17,723 nt of DNA from Chloroflexota bacterium (lineage in GTDB: Bacteria > Chloroflexota > Limnocylindria > Limnocylindrales > CSP1-4). The notes under the pieces were generated by a model that did no database searches, was not told the origin of the DNA, and saw nothing but the letters and a program-made list of their open reading frames with translations. Positions 8,227-14,163 of this stretch are shown here, piece after piece (within the stretch, counting starts at the first letter, position 1; each line of letters begins with the position of its first letter). Location of the stretch: NCBI GenBank assembly GCA_021789355.1, contig JAJYJR010000044.1, positions 1-17,723 of the forward strand, read 5' to 3'. Position numbers and translations under genes: made by a program.

Positions 8227-8292
8227 AGAACCTTCAGGGCCCCGGCGTTCGATTGGAAGCCGCGCGCCCTGAGGAGCATAGAAGCAGGACTT

Positions 8293-8311
8293 TGTTCGAG
8301 CTGCGCGGACA
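8293..8311. promoter_or_regulatory. Operator copy 1 at the start site of the leftward operon
   Basis: This 19-bp imperfect palindrome, TGTTCG-AGCTGCG-CGGACA, lies just past the -10 box of the leftward promoter, so it should cover the transcription start. The same sequence recurs at 8529-8547 with only two changes. A repressor bound here would block transcription. The obvious candidate is the YhfZ-like regulator at 11081. Confidence 0.65.
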
Positions 8312-8312
8312 G

Positions 8313-8341
8313 AAGCTAACGAAACCGACCACGCCTGTCAA
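8313..8341 (-). promoter_or_regulatory. Sigma-70-type promoter for the leftward transporter operon
   Basis: On the minus strand a perfect -35 TTGACA (8336-8341) is followed, after exactly 17 bp, by the -10 TAGCTT (8313-8318). Operator copy 1 abuts the -10 box. Transcription would begin near 8306 and run into the permease gene. Confidence 0.6.
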
Positions 8342-8403
8342 CCCCCATCCGGAAGAGGGCGACCAGGCTTCATCCACGGCCGGGGCCTGGACAGCAAGCG
8401 CGC

Positions 8404-8419
8404 ACGGGAGTCGTCCCGT
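8404..8419. repeat. Small perfect palindrome between the divergent promoters
   Basis: ACGGGA (8404-8409) and TCCCGT (8414-8419) flank a 4-bp spacer midway between the two promoters. It could be a second regulator's site. Nothing else supports this, and a 6-bp arm may be chance. Confidence 0.25.
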
Positions 8420-8496
8420 TCCGGGGAAGGGTGCTTAGGGTTCGTATGTGCGCCCCCGATCACTGAGCTGTGCTTGTCACCGCGGAAGGCAGGGGC

Positions 8497-8525
8497 TTGA
8501 CGCCTAGGACGGCAGTAAGTAGGCT
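8497..8525 (+). promoter_or_regulatory. Sigma-70-type promoter for the VOC-dhaK-dhaL operon
   Basis: The -35 TTGACG (8497-8502) and -10 TAGGCT (8520-8525) are separated by 17 bp. The architecture mirrors the opposing promoter, with an operator copy starting 3 bp after the -10 box. Transcription should start near 8532, leaving a leader of about 100 nt before the VOC gene. Confidence 0.6.
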
Positions 8526-8528
8526 CTC

Positions 8529-8547
8529 TGTACGAGCTGCGCGAACA
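8529..8547. promoter_or_regulatory. Operator copy 2 at the start site of the rightward operon
   Basis: The 19-bp palindrome TGTACG-AGCTGCG-CGAACA has an identical 7-bp centre and near-identical arms to copy 1 at 8293-8311. It overlaps the predicted start of the rightward transcript. Two copies 236 bp apart would also allow looping by one regulator. Confidence 0.65.
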
Positions 8548-8549
8548 AA

Positions 8550-8610
8550 CCTGCAGGGTCCTCCCCTCGGCTGCAGGAGCCACAGGGGTCTGTCCTGCCG
8601 TGCCCCTTTT
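8550..8610 (+). promoter_or_regulatory. Possible attenuator-like structures in the VOC leader
   Basis: CCTGCAG (8550-8556) and CTGCAGG (8571-8577) form a perfect 7-bp stem. Downstream, AGGGG (8584-8588) can pair with CCCCT (8603-8607), which runs into TTTT, a short terminator-like hairpin. The same AGGGG can alternatively pair with CCCCT at 8563-8567 in the loop of the first hairpin. Mutually exclusive pairings of this kind suggest attenuation, but the second stem is only 5 bp. No known riboswitch class was recognised. Confidence 0.3.
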
Positions 8611-8630
8611 CATGAAGAAGGAGTAGCGCG

Positions 8631-9089
8631 GTGAACTGGGAGCTGGGCCACGGCCCATTTCAACTGACCAACCTCAGCCACGTCGGGATTGCCGTCGAAG
8701 ATGCGGAGAGGACCGTGCAGTTCCTCTCGTCGGTCTGGAACATCGGCTCCCCGCAGGTGTTCGATTACTCCCCGGCCCAGGAGGATCTCTTTGTCGGCGA
8801 GCCTTTCAAGGTGCGGCTCGTCTGGCTCAAGTTCGGTCCGCTCACCATCGAGCTACTGCAGCCGCTCGATGATAAGTCGATCTGGTCGAAGTTCATCGCG
8901 AACAAGGGTGAGGGCATCCATCACGTGGCGTTCGGCGTTTCGAACTACGACGAGATGGTCGAACACCTGAAGAGCCAGCGACACGAGCTGCTCGTGTCGG
9001 CGGTCTTCAACGGCGAGCGCTGGTGCTACTTCGACACGTCTCCTGGCGGCTTCGTCGTCGAGCTCCGAGAGGAGTACAAGAGAGCCTGA
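8631..9089 (+). CDS. VOC-family (glyoxalase/methylmalonyl-CoA epimerase-like) metalloenzyme
   Basis: This 152-residue protein has the two beta-alpha-beta-beta-beta modules of the vicinal-oxygen-chelate fold. Candidate metal ligands are His17 (NLSHVGIAV), Glu74 (TIELLQP), His97 or His98 (GEGIHHVAF) and Glu144 (FVVELREE), matching the His/Glu/His/Glu order of glyoxalase I and methylmalonyl-CoA epimerase. The GEGIHHVAF block is especially epimerase-like. The GTG start at 8631 has AAGGAG 7 nt upstream. It is the first gene of the rightward operon, 154 nt before dhaK. An isomerase or epimerase acting on the imported compound before phosphorylation is a reasonable inference. The CoA ester itself is not assured. 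Confidence 0.85.
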   Translation: MNWELGHGPFQLTNLSHVGIAVEDAERTVQFLSSVWNIGSPQVFDYSPAQEDLFVGEPFKVRLVWLKFGPLTIELLQPLDDKSIWSKFIANKGEGIHHVAFGVSNYDEMVEHLKSQRHELLVSAVFNGERWCYFDTSPGGFVVELREEYKRA

Positions 9090-9243
9090 CCCGCGCGGCC
9101 GAAGCGGTCATTTTCCCCGGGCGGCTGCACCTCGACATCGCCGGACCGCAGCTGAAGAGCGACCAGGCGGTGGCCGCCGCTTCCATGCTCAAGCGCGGCC
9201 GGTTGCGTTGAAGGATCGACGCCAAGGTCAGGAGTCTACCGAC

Positions 9244-10254
9244 TTGAAGAAGCTGATCAACGATCCGCGTAGGGTCGTCGATGAGACCATCTCCGGCCTT
9301 CTCAAAGCCTACCCGACACATCTGCGGGCAGCGTCAGGCAGCACCCGAGCGCTCGTCCGCTGTGACGCACCACTCAAGGGCAAGGTCGCGATTTGTACGG
9401 GAGGAGGGTCTGGCCATCTGCCGCTGTTTCTCGGTTACGTAGGCCCCGGCCTCCTTGATGCCGTGGCCGTGGGCAACGTGTTCTCGTCGCCCAGCGCCGA
9501 TGACATGGTGGCGGCGATCCGAGATGTCGATGGAGGTGCGGGTGTGCTGTGCCTCTTCGGCAACTACGGCGGTGACCGCATGAACTTCGAACTGGCTGCA
9601 GCCCGAGCTGGAGAAGAGGGCATCGCGGTCAAGCTGAGCATCGCGGCCGATGACGTGGCGTCAGCGCCACGCTCGGAGAAGAGTCGCCGCCGTGGCATCG
9701 CCGGGATCTTCTTCGCCTACAAGATGGCAGGTGCTATGGCAGATCGCGGTGCGAATCTCGATTCAGTCAAGGCTATCGCTGATGCCGCCATCGAACGCAC
9801 CTGCACGATCGGCGTCGCTTTGAGCCCGTGCACCATCCCGGCCGTGGGGGAGCCGAACTTCACCATCGGCGAGGACGAGATCGAGATCGGCATGGGCATA
9901 CACGGTGAACCAGGCATCGAGCGAACCAAGTTGATGCCGGCACGAGAGATCGCCGGGATCATGGCGGACCGCATCATCAACGATCTCCCGTTCTCTACCG
10001 GTGACGAGGTGGCCGTGCTCGTCAACGGACTTGGCGCGACGCCTGCCGAGGAGCTTTTCATCCTCTACGACAGCTTCGATGACATTCTGAAGGCACGAGG
10101 TCTCATCGTGCAGCGCGTCTACGTTGGCGAGTACGCGACCTCGATGGAGATGGCGGGCGCGTCCTTCAGCCTGCTGAAGCTGGACCAGCAGGCGAAGGAG
10201 CTCCTCGACGCCCCGGCCCTTTCGCCATTTCTTCCTCAGTGGGTGAGAGGTTGA
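9244..10254 (+). CDS. dhaK: Dihydroxyacetone kinase-type subunit DhaK
   Basis: This 336-residue protein is the substrate-binding subunit of a dihydroxyacetone-kinase-type enzyme. It starts MKKLINDPRRVVDE, matching the family's N-terminus, from TTG at 9244 with AGGAG 9 nt upstream. A longer frame from TTG 9208 lacks both. Substrate-site residues are present: His58 in GGGSGHLP, Asp111 in NYGGDRMNF, and His220 in GIHGEPG, the His that forms the covalent hemiaminal with the ketone substrate. The stop overlaps the start region of dhaL. Known relatives act on dihydroxyacetone, but DAK-family kinases acting on tetruloses such as erythrulose also exist, so the real substrate here may be another short ketose or ketone. 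Confidence 0.93.
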   Translation: MKKLINDPRRVVDETISGLLKAYPTHLRAASGSTRALVRCDAPLKGKVAICTGGGSGHLPLFLGYVGPGLLDAVAVGNVFSSPSADDMVAAIRDVDGGAGVLCLFGNYGGDRMNFELAAARAGEEGIAVKLSIAADDVASAPRSEKSRRRGIAGIFFAYKMAGAMADRGANLDSVKAIADAAIERTCTIGVALSPCTIPAVGEPNFTIGEDEIEIGMGIHGEPGIERTKLMPAREIAGIMADRIINDLPFSTGDEVAVLVNGLGATPAEELFILYDSFDDILKARGLIVQRVYVGEYATSMEMAGASFSLLKLDQQAKELLDAPALSPFLPQWVRG

Positions 10255-10967
10255 GCAGCCCGTCGCTTGATACGGCAGCCTTGAGACACGTCCTCAGCGA
10301 AGCCATCGCGGACTGGACTACCCACAAGGACGAACTCCGCAGACTGGACGCGATCCTTGGCGACGGAGACATGGGCGTCACGATTGAACTGGCTGGGGCG
10401 GCCATTCTGGACGTCTGCGCTGGCTTCCAGGGCGACGACATCGGCGCACTGCTGGTCGAGTGTGGCACGCAGATCAATCGACAGGGCCCATCGACGTTCG
10501 GGACGCTGCTGGCCGCGGCTTTCACTGCCGTCGGAACAGCGACAACAGGACGCCCAGATATCCGCGTCGATGAACTCGGATATCTGGGGGAGCGCGCCAT
10601 CGAGGGGATCAAAGCCCGAGGCCGTTCGGATATCGGCGAGAAGACCTTGCTCGACGCGATCGTGCCCGCCGTGAGCGCTCTCGCGCTCTCCTTGAAGGAG
10701 GGTCGGGACGCGCCGGAGGCGATTCGGGCAGGCCTGTCCGCTGGCGAGAGCGGAGCGGAGGCAACCCGATGGATGGCCGCAAGGCATGGACGTGCGAGCT
10801 ACCGTCGAGATGGAGGGCAGGGAGAACTGGACGCCGGCGCGAGGGCCATGTATCTCCTGATGCAGTCGGTCGGGGGCAGTCTCGTGGCGTACTGTAATGC
10901 GGCAGCTCTCCAGCCGGAGCTGCCGCCCCTATCTGGAGCCCACGGTGTCAGCCCAGTCCTGGACTAG
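10239..10967 (+). CDS. dhaL: Dihydroxyacetone kinase-type ADP/ATP-binding subunit DhaL
   Basis: This 242-residue protein has the DAK2/DhaL domain. The nucleotide-metal Asp triad is in RLDAILGDGDMG (Asp37, Asp42, Asp44 from the GTG start). Other family blocks are GPSTFGT, SDIGEKTLLDAIVPA and ARHGRASY. The GDGD form resembles single-chain ATP-dependent kinases, whereas the E. coli PTS-dependent DhaL has GDADHG. No DhaM phosphocarrier gene is present, so direct use of ATP is the likelier mode. The start is ambiguous: GTG 10239 overlaps dhaK by 16 nt, while TTG 10251 gives a TTGA overlap. Either way the two subunits are co-translated. Confidence 0.92.
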   Translation: MGERLSSPSLDTAALRHVLSEAIADWTTHKDELRRLDAILGDGDMGVTIELAGAAILDVCAGFQGDDIGALLVECGTQINRQGPSTFGTLLAAAFTAVGTATTGRPDIRVDELGYLGERAIEGIKARGRSDIGEKTLLDAIVPAVSALALSLKEGRDAPEAIRAGLSAGESGAEATRWMAARHGRASYRRDGGQGELDAGARAMYLLMQSVGGSLVAYCNAAALQPELPPLSGAHGVSPVLD

Positions 10968-11026
10968 CGGGTTCGCGCCAACCGCTCCTCTGGGGCCTCG
11001 CGCGACTAGGTCGCGGCGGCGATGGG

Positions 11027-11065
11027 ACGCGGCACCGCCGCTACGGCGGTTCGGTGGTGCCGCGT
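11027..11065 (+). repeat. Strong hairpin between dhaL and the regulator gene
   Basis: ACGCGGCACC (11027-11036) and GGTGCCGCGT (11056-11065) are a perfect 10-bp inverted repeat, with a nested GCCG-CTA-CGGC hairpin in the loop. It swallows the most upstream possible start of the regulator (GTG 11054), which argues for the GTG at 11081. With no U-run it is not a classical terminator. It may reduce read-through or translation, or be an operator. A smaller hairpin (CGCGAC-TAG-GTCGCG, 11001-11015) lies just upstream. Confidence 0.45.
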
Positions 11066-11080
11066 CACTGGGGGCACGCC

Positions 11081-11995
11081 GTGGGGCCTAGCTCAGAAGA
11101 CTTGGTACCCGCGCTGGCCGAGAGCATCGCCCGTCTCGACGTCGGGTCAAGAATCCCCACTATCCGGGAACTGGCCCGCACCCTTCACTCGACGGTCGCG
11201 TCCACGCATGTCGCGTTGAACCGGCTTGAGGAGCTCGGCGCCGTTCAGACCGATCGCAGGGGCAGGAACGGCGTCCACTTGGCAAACAAGGATGCCGTCC
11301 GATTGTGGTTCGCCGCCAGTCGTGGACGCGGCCCGTTCTTGGTAGCTCTGCCGTTGCCAACCACGCTCCTGCAACAGGGCACAGCCACTGCGCTGCGCGC
11401 TCTCTTCTCGCGTGCCAATCTCGAGCTCAACCTCGCGTTCATTCCGGGATCGCGGACGCGCGCCATGGTCCTGAGGCTCCATCAGGCCGACGCCGTAGTG
11501 ATGTCTAGCCTGGCAGCAGAGGTCGTCGCCACAGGCGAAGAGACCGTGGCCATTACCCTTCCGCCGAAGACGATGACCAATTGCACCCAGGTGTACACGC
11601 GACTTCGGTCGAGCGGTGCCGCTCGCATCCGCATCGGCATCGACACATCGGTGGCGGACCTAGCCCGCCTCACCGAATTGGAATTCCGGTCGATGAGCCT
11701 CGATCTGGTGGACGCTCGCGCCATCCAGTTTGGAACGCTGCTCCACGACGGCCAGATCGACGCGGTCATTGCCCGAGAGGAGGATGCGTTGCTCTGGCCG
11801 AGCGGAGGTTGGTATGGGCGTGATGTCTCCGCTCACGTCCGAAGCCAAGTCGGCGACTCCGATACCCGCGCCGCCGTCGTCACCCGCAGCGCGGATTACG
11901 TGGCCACCGAACTTGTTCGTCGCGTGATCGATGGCGACGAGCTGGCGCGCGTCCAGCAGGAGGTCCTCGCGGGCCGCATGGCCCCCTCCTTCTGA
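11081..11995 (+). CDS. YhfZ-like GntR-type transcriptional regulator
   Basis: This regulator of about 304 residues has an N-terminal winged helix at about residues 20-70 (RIPTIRELARTLHSTVASTH, then ALNRLEELGAV and RRGRNGVHL). A larger ligand-binding domain follows, with FLVALPLPTTLLQQGTATAL and the run ADAVVMSSLAAE. This organisation resembles the YhfZ family, whose C-terminal domain looks like a periplasmic-binding-protein fold. The start GTG 11081 has a G-rich stretch 7 nt upstream and lies outside the preceding hairpin; GTG 11054 is the longest alternative. It is the last gene of the rightward group and is the natural candidate to bind the two 19-bp operators at 8293 and 8529 in response to a pathway metabolite. 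Confidence 0.75.
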   Translation: MGPSSEDLVPALAESIARLDVGSRIPTIRELARTLHSTVASTHVALNRLEELGAVQTDRRGRNGVHLANKDAVRLWFAASRGRGPFLVALPLPTTLLQQGTATALRALFSRANLELNLAFIPGSRTRAMVLRLHQADAVVMSSLAAEVVATGEETVAITLPPKTMTNCTQVYTRLRSSGAARIRIGIDTSVADLARLTELEFRSMSLDLVDARAIQFGTLLHDGQIDAVIAREEDALLWPSGGWYGRDVSAHVRSQVGDSDTRAAVVTRSADYVATELVRRVIDGDELARVQQEVLAGRMAPSF

Positions 11996-12156
11996 TCAAC
12001 CGGGCAGGCTGGGGCGGGCAGGCGCTGACGGTGGGGCCACGTGACGTGATCATTCCCACACAGCGTCGCTTTAACAATGGAGTCAGCTGCTCGGCGAAGC
12101 TGGCGCTCGAGAACCCCTTACGATGTGGTCGTCGCATCAGTTGACGAGGAGAGCTC
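11996..12156. other. Intergenic spacer between the regulator and the small basic protein
   Basis: No gene is seen. A TACGAT at 12119-12124 could be a -10 box for the next gene, but no -35 at the right distance was found. No terminator for the upstream operon was recognised. Confidence 0.3.
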
Positions 12157-12474
12157 ATGGCCCGCATCAAGTTCGTGTCGGTGACCGATCTCGTGGCGCC
12201 CAAGCCCAAGGAGCGCAGGCCATCGGCGCGCCAGCTCAGGGCGATGAAGCGCGAGGCCGAATACGAGAAGGCGATCGCGAAGCTCACCGCGGGCAAGGTG
12301 GTGCTGATCGAGCCGACCGACGAGAAGATCGCGACCCTGCGCGCTTCGCTCGCTCGCGTGATCGCCCGCAACGAACGGGCGAGCCAGCTGCACTACGCGA
12401 TCAAGGGCGGCGTGGCCTACGTCGCTCTCGAGCCCATTCCCGGCGCTCGAGGGGGGCGAAGGAAGAAGGCCTGA
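12157..12474 (+). CDS. Small basic hypothetical protein
   Basis: This 105-residue protein is strongly basic at both ends, with PKPKERRPSARQLRAMKREA near the N-terminus and a terminal GGRRKKA. The centre is likely helix plus short strands: VVLIEPTDEKIATLRASLARV, written as two parts here, VVLIEPTDEK and IATLRASLARV, then VAYVALEPI. The ATG has AGGAG about 8 nt upstream and the codon use looks coding. I do not recognise a family. The charge pattern suggests nucleic-acid contact, which is only inference. It lies 33 nt before the IS3 end. Confidence 0.65.
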   Translation: MARIKFVSVTDLVAPKPKERRPSARQLRAMKREAEYEKAIAKLTAGKVVLIEPTDEKIATLRASLARVIARNERASQLHYAIKGGVAYVALEPIPGARGGRRKKA

Positions 12475-12507
12475 CCAGCGAAGCGACCGAAGGAAGGTGA
12501 ACCGTAC

Positions 12508-12523
12508 TGACTTTGGTGGAGAC
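12508..12523 (+). repeat. IS3 left terminal inverted repeat
   Basis: TGACTTTGGTGGAGAC pairs with the right repeat at 13759-13774 with three mismatches. Confidence 0.8.
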
Positions 12524-12596
12524 TCTGGTCTGCCCCGGCTTCCGTGGAGTCCGTTTACTGGACATCATGGCGCTCTCGCCCCACCAGGAGGCAGCC

Positions 12597-13745
12597 ATGG
12601 GCAGACGGGGATACCCGCCGGAGTTCCGGCGTCGCGCTCTCGACCTGCTCATCGCGGGTCGCAAGGTCACCGACCTCGCGCGTGATCTCGGCGTCAGCGG
12701 CCAGACGCTCTACGCCTGGCGCCGCCAGGACCAGATCGACCGCGGCCTCGCCCCCGGTCTCCGCTCGGAGGAGCGGGAGGAGCTCGCCGCGGCCCAGCGG
12801 CGGATCCGGGAGCTCGAGGCCGAGCTGGAGATCCATCGGCGGGCGTCGGAGTTGCTCGCGGAGCGCAGCCCACCGGGGACCCGGTTCGCAGCCATCGAGG
12901 TGATGGCCGCGGAGGGCCACAGCGTCCTCGTCGCCTGCCGTGTCCTGGCCGTGTCGGAGTCCGGCTTCTATGCGCAGCGCCATCGCCCGCCGTCGGCGCG
13001 GTCCGTGCGGCACGCCTACCTGACCGAGCTCATCGCCGGGGTGCACCAGTGGAGCCGCGGTACGTACGGCGCCCGCCGTGTGCACGCCGAGCTCGTCCTG
13101 GGTCACGGCGTCCTGGTCGGCCGCTGCGCGGTCGAGCTGCTCATGGCCCGGGCCGGACTCGCGGGGTTGTCCGGTCGCCCGCGGTTCCGACGGCTGCCGC
13201 ACGTCGCGACGGCCGGCGACCTTGTCGAACGCCAGTTCCGACGCGACGAGCCTGACCGGTTGTGGGTCACCGACATCACCGAGCACCCGACTCGCGAGGG
13301 CAAGGTGTACTGCGCCGTCGTGCTGGACGCCTTCAGCCGGCGGGTCGTCGGCTGGTCCATCGACTCCTCGCCCACGGCGGCGCTGGTGACCAACGCCCTG
13401 GGCATGGCCATCGAGCAACGGGGGCCCGACGGGACGGTCATCCACTCCGACCAGGGCACCCAGTTCACGTCCTGGGCGTTCACCCGGCGCGCGATCGATT
13501 CCGGGCTCCTCCCCAGCATGGGCTCGGTCGGCAGCTGCTTCGATAACGCGATGGTCGAGAGCTTCTGGAGCCGGATGCAGGTCGAGCTCCTCGACCGCCA
13601 CCACTGGCGGACGCGTGTCGAGCTCGCGAACGCGATCTTCGAGTACCTCGAGATCTTCCACAACCGCCAGCGCCGTCACTCGGCGCTTGGCATGCTTACC
13701 CCGATCGAGTTCGAGACTCGACACCAGTCAGCGACAGTCGCGTGA
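12597..13745 (+). CDS. IS3-family transposase, OrfA and OrfB in one frame
   Basis: This 382-residue DDE transposase starts at ATG 12597 with AGGAGG 5 nt upstream; a longer in-frame extension to 12513 lacks such a site. An N-terminal helix-turn-helix (residues 5-45, FRRRALDLLIAGRKVTDLA) is followed by a leucine-zipper-like coiled coil (about 57-88). A second HTH_21 segment lies near 138-170 and the integrase core from about 220. Catalytic residues are Asp226 (LWVTDIT), Asp285 (VIHSDQGTQF) and Glu321 (NAMVESFW), a DD(35)E spacing. Most IS3 elements make OrfAB by -1 frameshifting, but here both parts read in one frame with no slippery A-run. The protein looks intact and potentially active. Confidence 0.92.
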   Translation: MGRRGYPPEFRRRALDLLIAGRKVTDLARDLGVSGQTLYAWRRQDQIDRGLAPGLRSEEREELAAAQRRIRELEAELEIHRRASELLAERSPPGTRFAAIEVMAAEGHSVLVACRVLAVSESGFYAQRHRPPSARSVRHAYLTELIAGVHQWSRGTYGARRVHAELVLGHGVLVGRCAVELLMARAGLAGLSGRPRFRRLPHVATAGDLVERQFRRDEPDRLWVTDITEHPTREGKVYCAVVLDAFSRRVVGWSIDSSPTAALVTNALGMAIEQRGPDGTVIHSDQGTQFTSWAFTRRAIDSGLLPSMGSVGSCFDNAMVESFWSRMQVELLDRHHWRTRVELANAIFEYLEIFHNRQRRHSALGMLTPIEFETRHQSATVA

Positions 13746-13758
13746 AATCCAGTGACGC

Positions 13759-13774
13759 GACTCCACCGATGTCA
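13759..13774 (-). repeat. IS3 right terminal inverted repeat
   Basis: GACTCCACCGATGTCA is the inverted counterpart of the left end at 12508-12523 and lies 14 nt past the transposase stop. Confidence 0.8.
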
Positions 13775-14072
13775 GGGCACCCCATCGCCGCGGTCGCCCC
13801 CAGCGGACGCGCCATCGGCGTGTTGAGCCTCGGCATCCTCCTGCCCCTCGCGTTCATCTCCGACGTCTTCCCATTCGGTGGCGCGATGCCGGAGTGGCTG
13901 ACCACAATCGCCTCGATCGTCCCGCTGGTCCACTTCGTTCACGGGCTGGCGGGTGCGCTCGATCCGGCGGAGGCGAAGCTCGAGTGGTCCGAACCTCGCA
14001 GTGATGGGCGCCTGGCTCGTCGGCGCCACGCTCGTGGCGGTGCGCTGGTTCCGCTGGGAGCCGAAGCGCTGA
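13775..14072 (+). pseudogene. ABC-2 type transporter permease, C-terminal relic cut by the IS3 element
   Basis: Immediately after the IS end the frame reads SGRAIGVLSLGILLPLAFIS, then DVFPFGGAMPEWL and IVPLVHFVHGLAGAL. This is the last membrane segment and MP-x-W-L loop of ABC-2 export permeases. At about 13991 the reading frame must shift by one base to continue as NLAVMGAWLVGATLVAVRW and FRWEPKR, the expected C-terminal helix, up to the TGA at 14070-14072. The N-terminal two thirds of the gene are missing and are not on the other side of the IS. The gene is dead: truncated by the insertion and frameshifted. Confidence 0.75.
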
Positions 14073-14163
14073 GGGCTTGGCCCGTAGCGGACCGATCGAC
14101 ATCAAGGCCAAGCCGGCCGGGCTCGCCGGGTTCACCCCACTCCGGCCGGGCCCGCTCACGATC

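Larger units (their letters stand above)
12508..13774 (+). mobile_element. IS3-family insertion sequence, complete with inverted ends
   Basis: The left end TGACTTTGGTGGAGAC (12508-12523) matches the reverse complement of the right end (13759-13774, TGACATCGGTGGAGTC) at 13 of 16 positions, and the element begins TG and ends CA as IS3 elements do. Its length of 1267 bp and single transposase gene fit the family. Flanking bases (TAC before, GGG after) show no 3-bp target duplication and no 4- or 5-bp one either. That suggests a later deletion or recombination at one end. The right flank is a truncated ABC-2 permease gene. Confidence 0.85.

Noticed and set aside
8051..8630. A known riboswitch in the divergent region
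   Set aside because: No conserved core of a riboswitch class I know was recognised on either strand; only simple hairpins and the palindromic operators stand out.
9208..9243. Upstream TTG start for DhaK
   Set aside because: It adds 12 residues not seen in the family and has no ribosome-binding site, whereas TTG 9244 has AGGAG and the family's MKKLIND start.
12555..13724. A 389-codon leftward frame opposite the transposase
   Set aside because: It mirrors the codon structure of the transposase gene and has no recognisable domain; the sense strand carries the complete DDE enzyme.
14113..14151. Two copies of CCGGCCGGGC as a bidirectional terminator
   Set aside because: They are direct repeats of a self-complementary GC-rich core without T-runs, easily produced by base composition.
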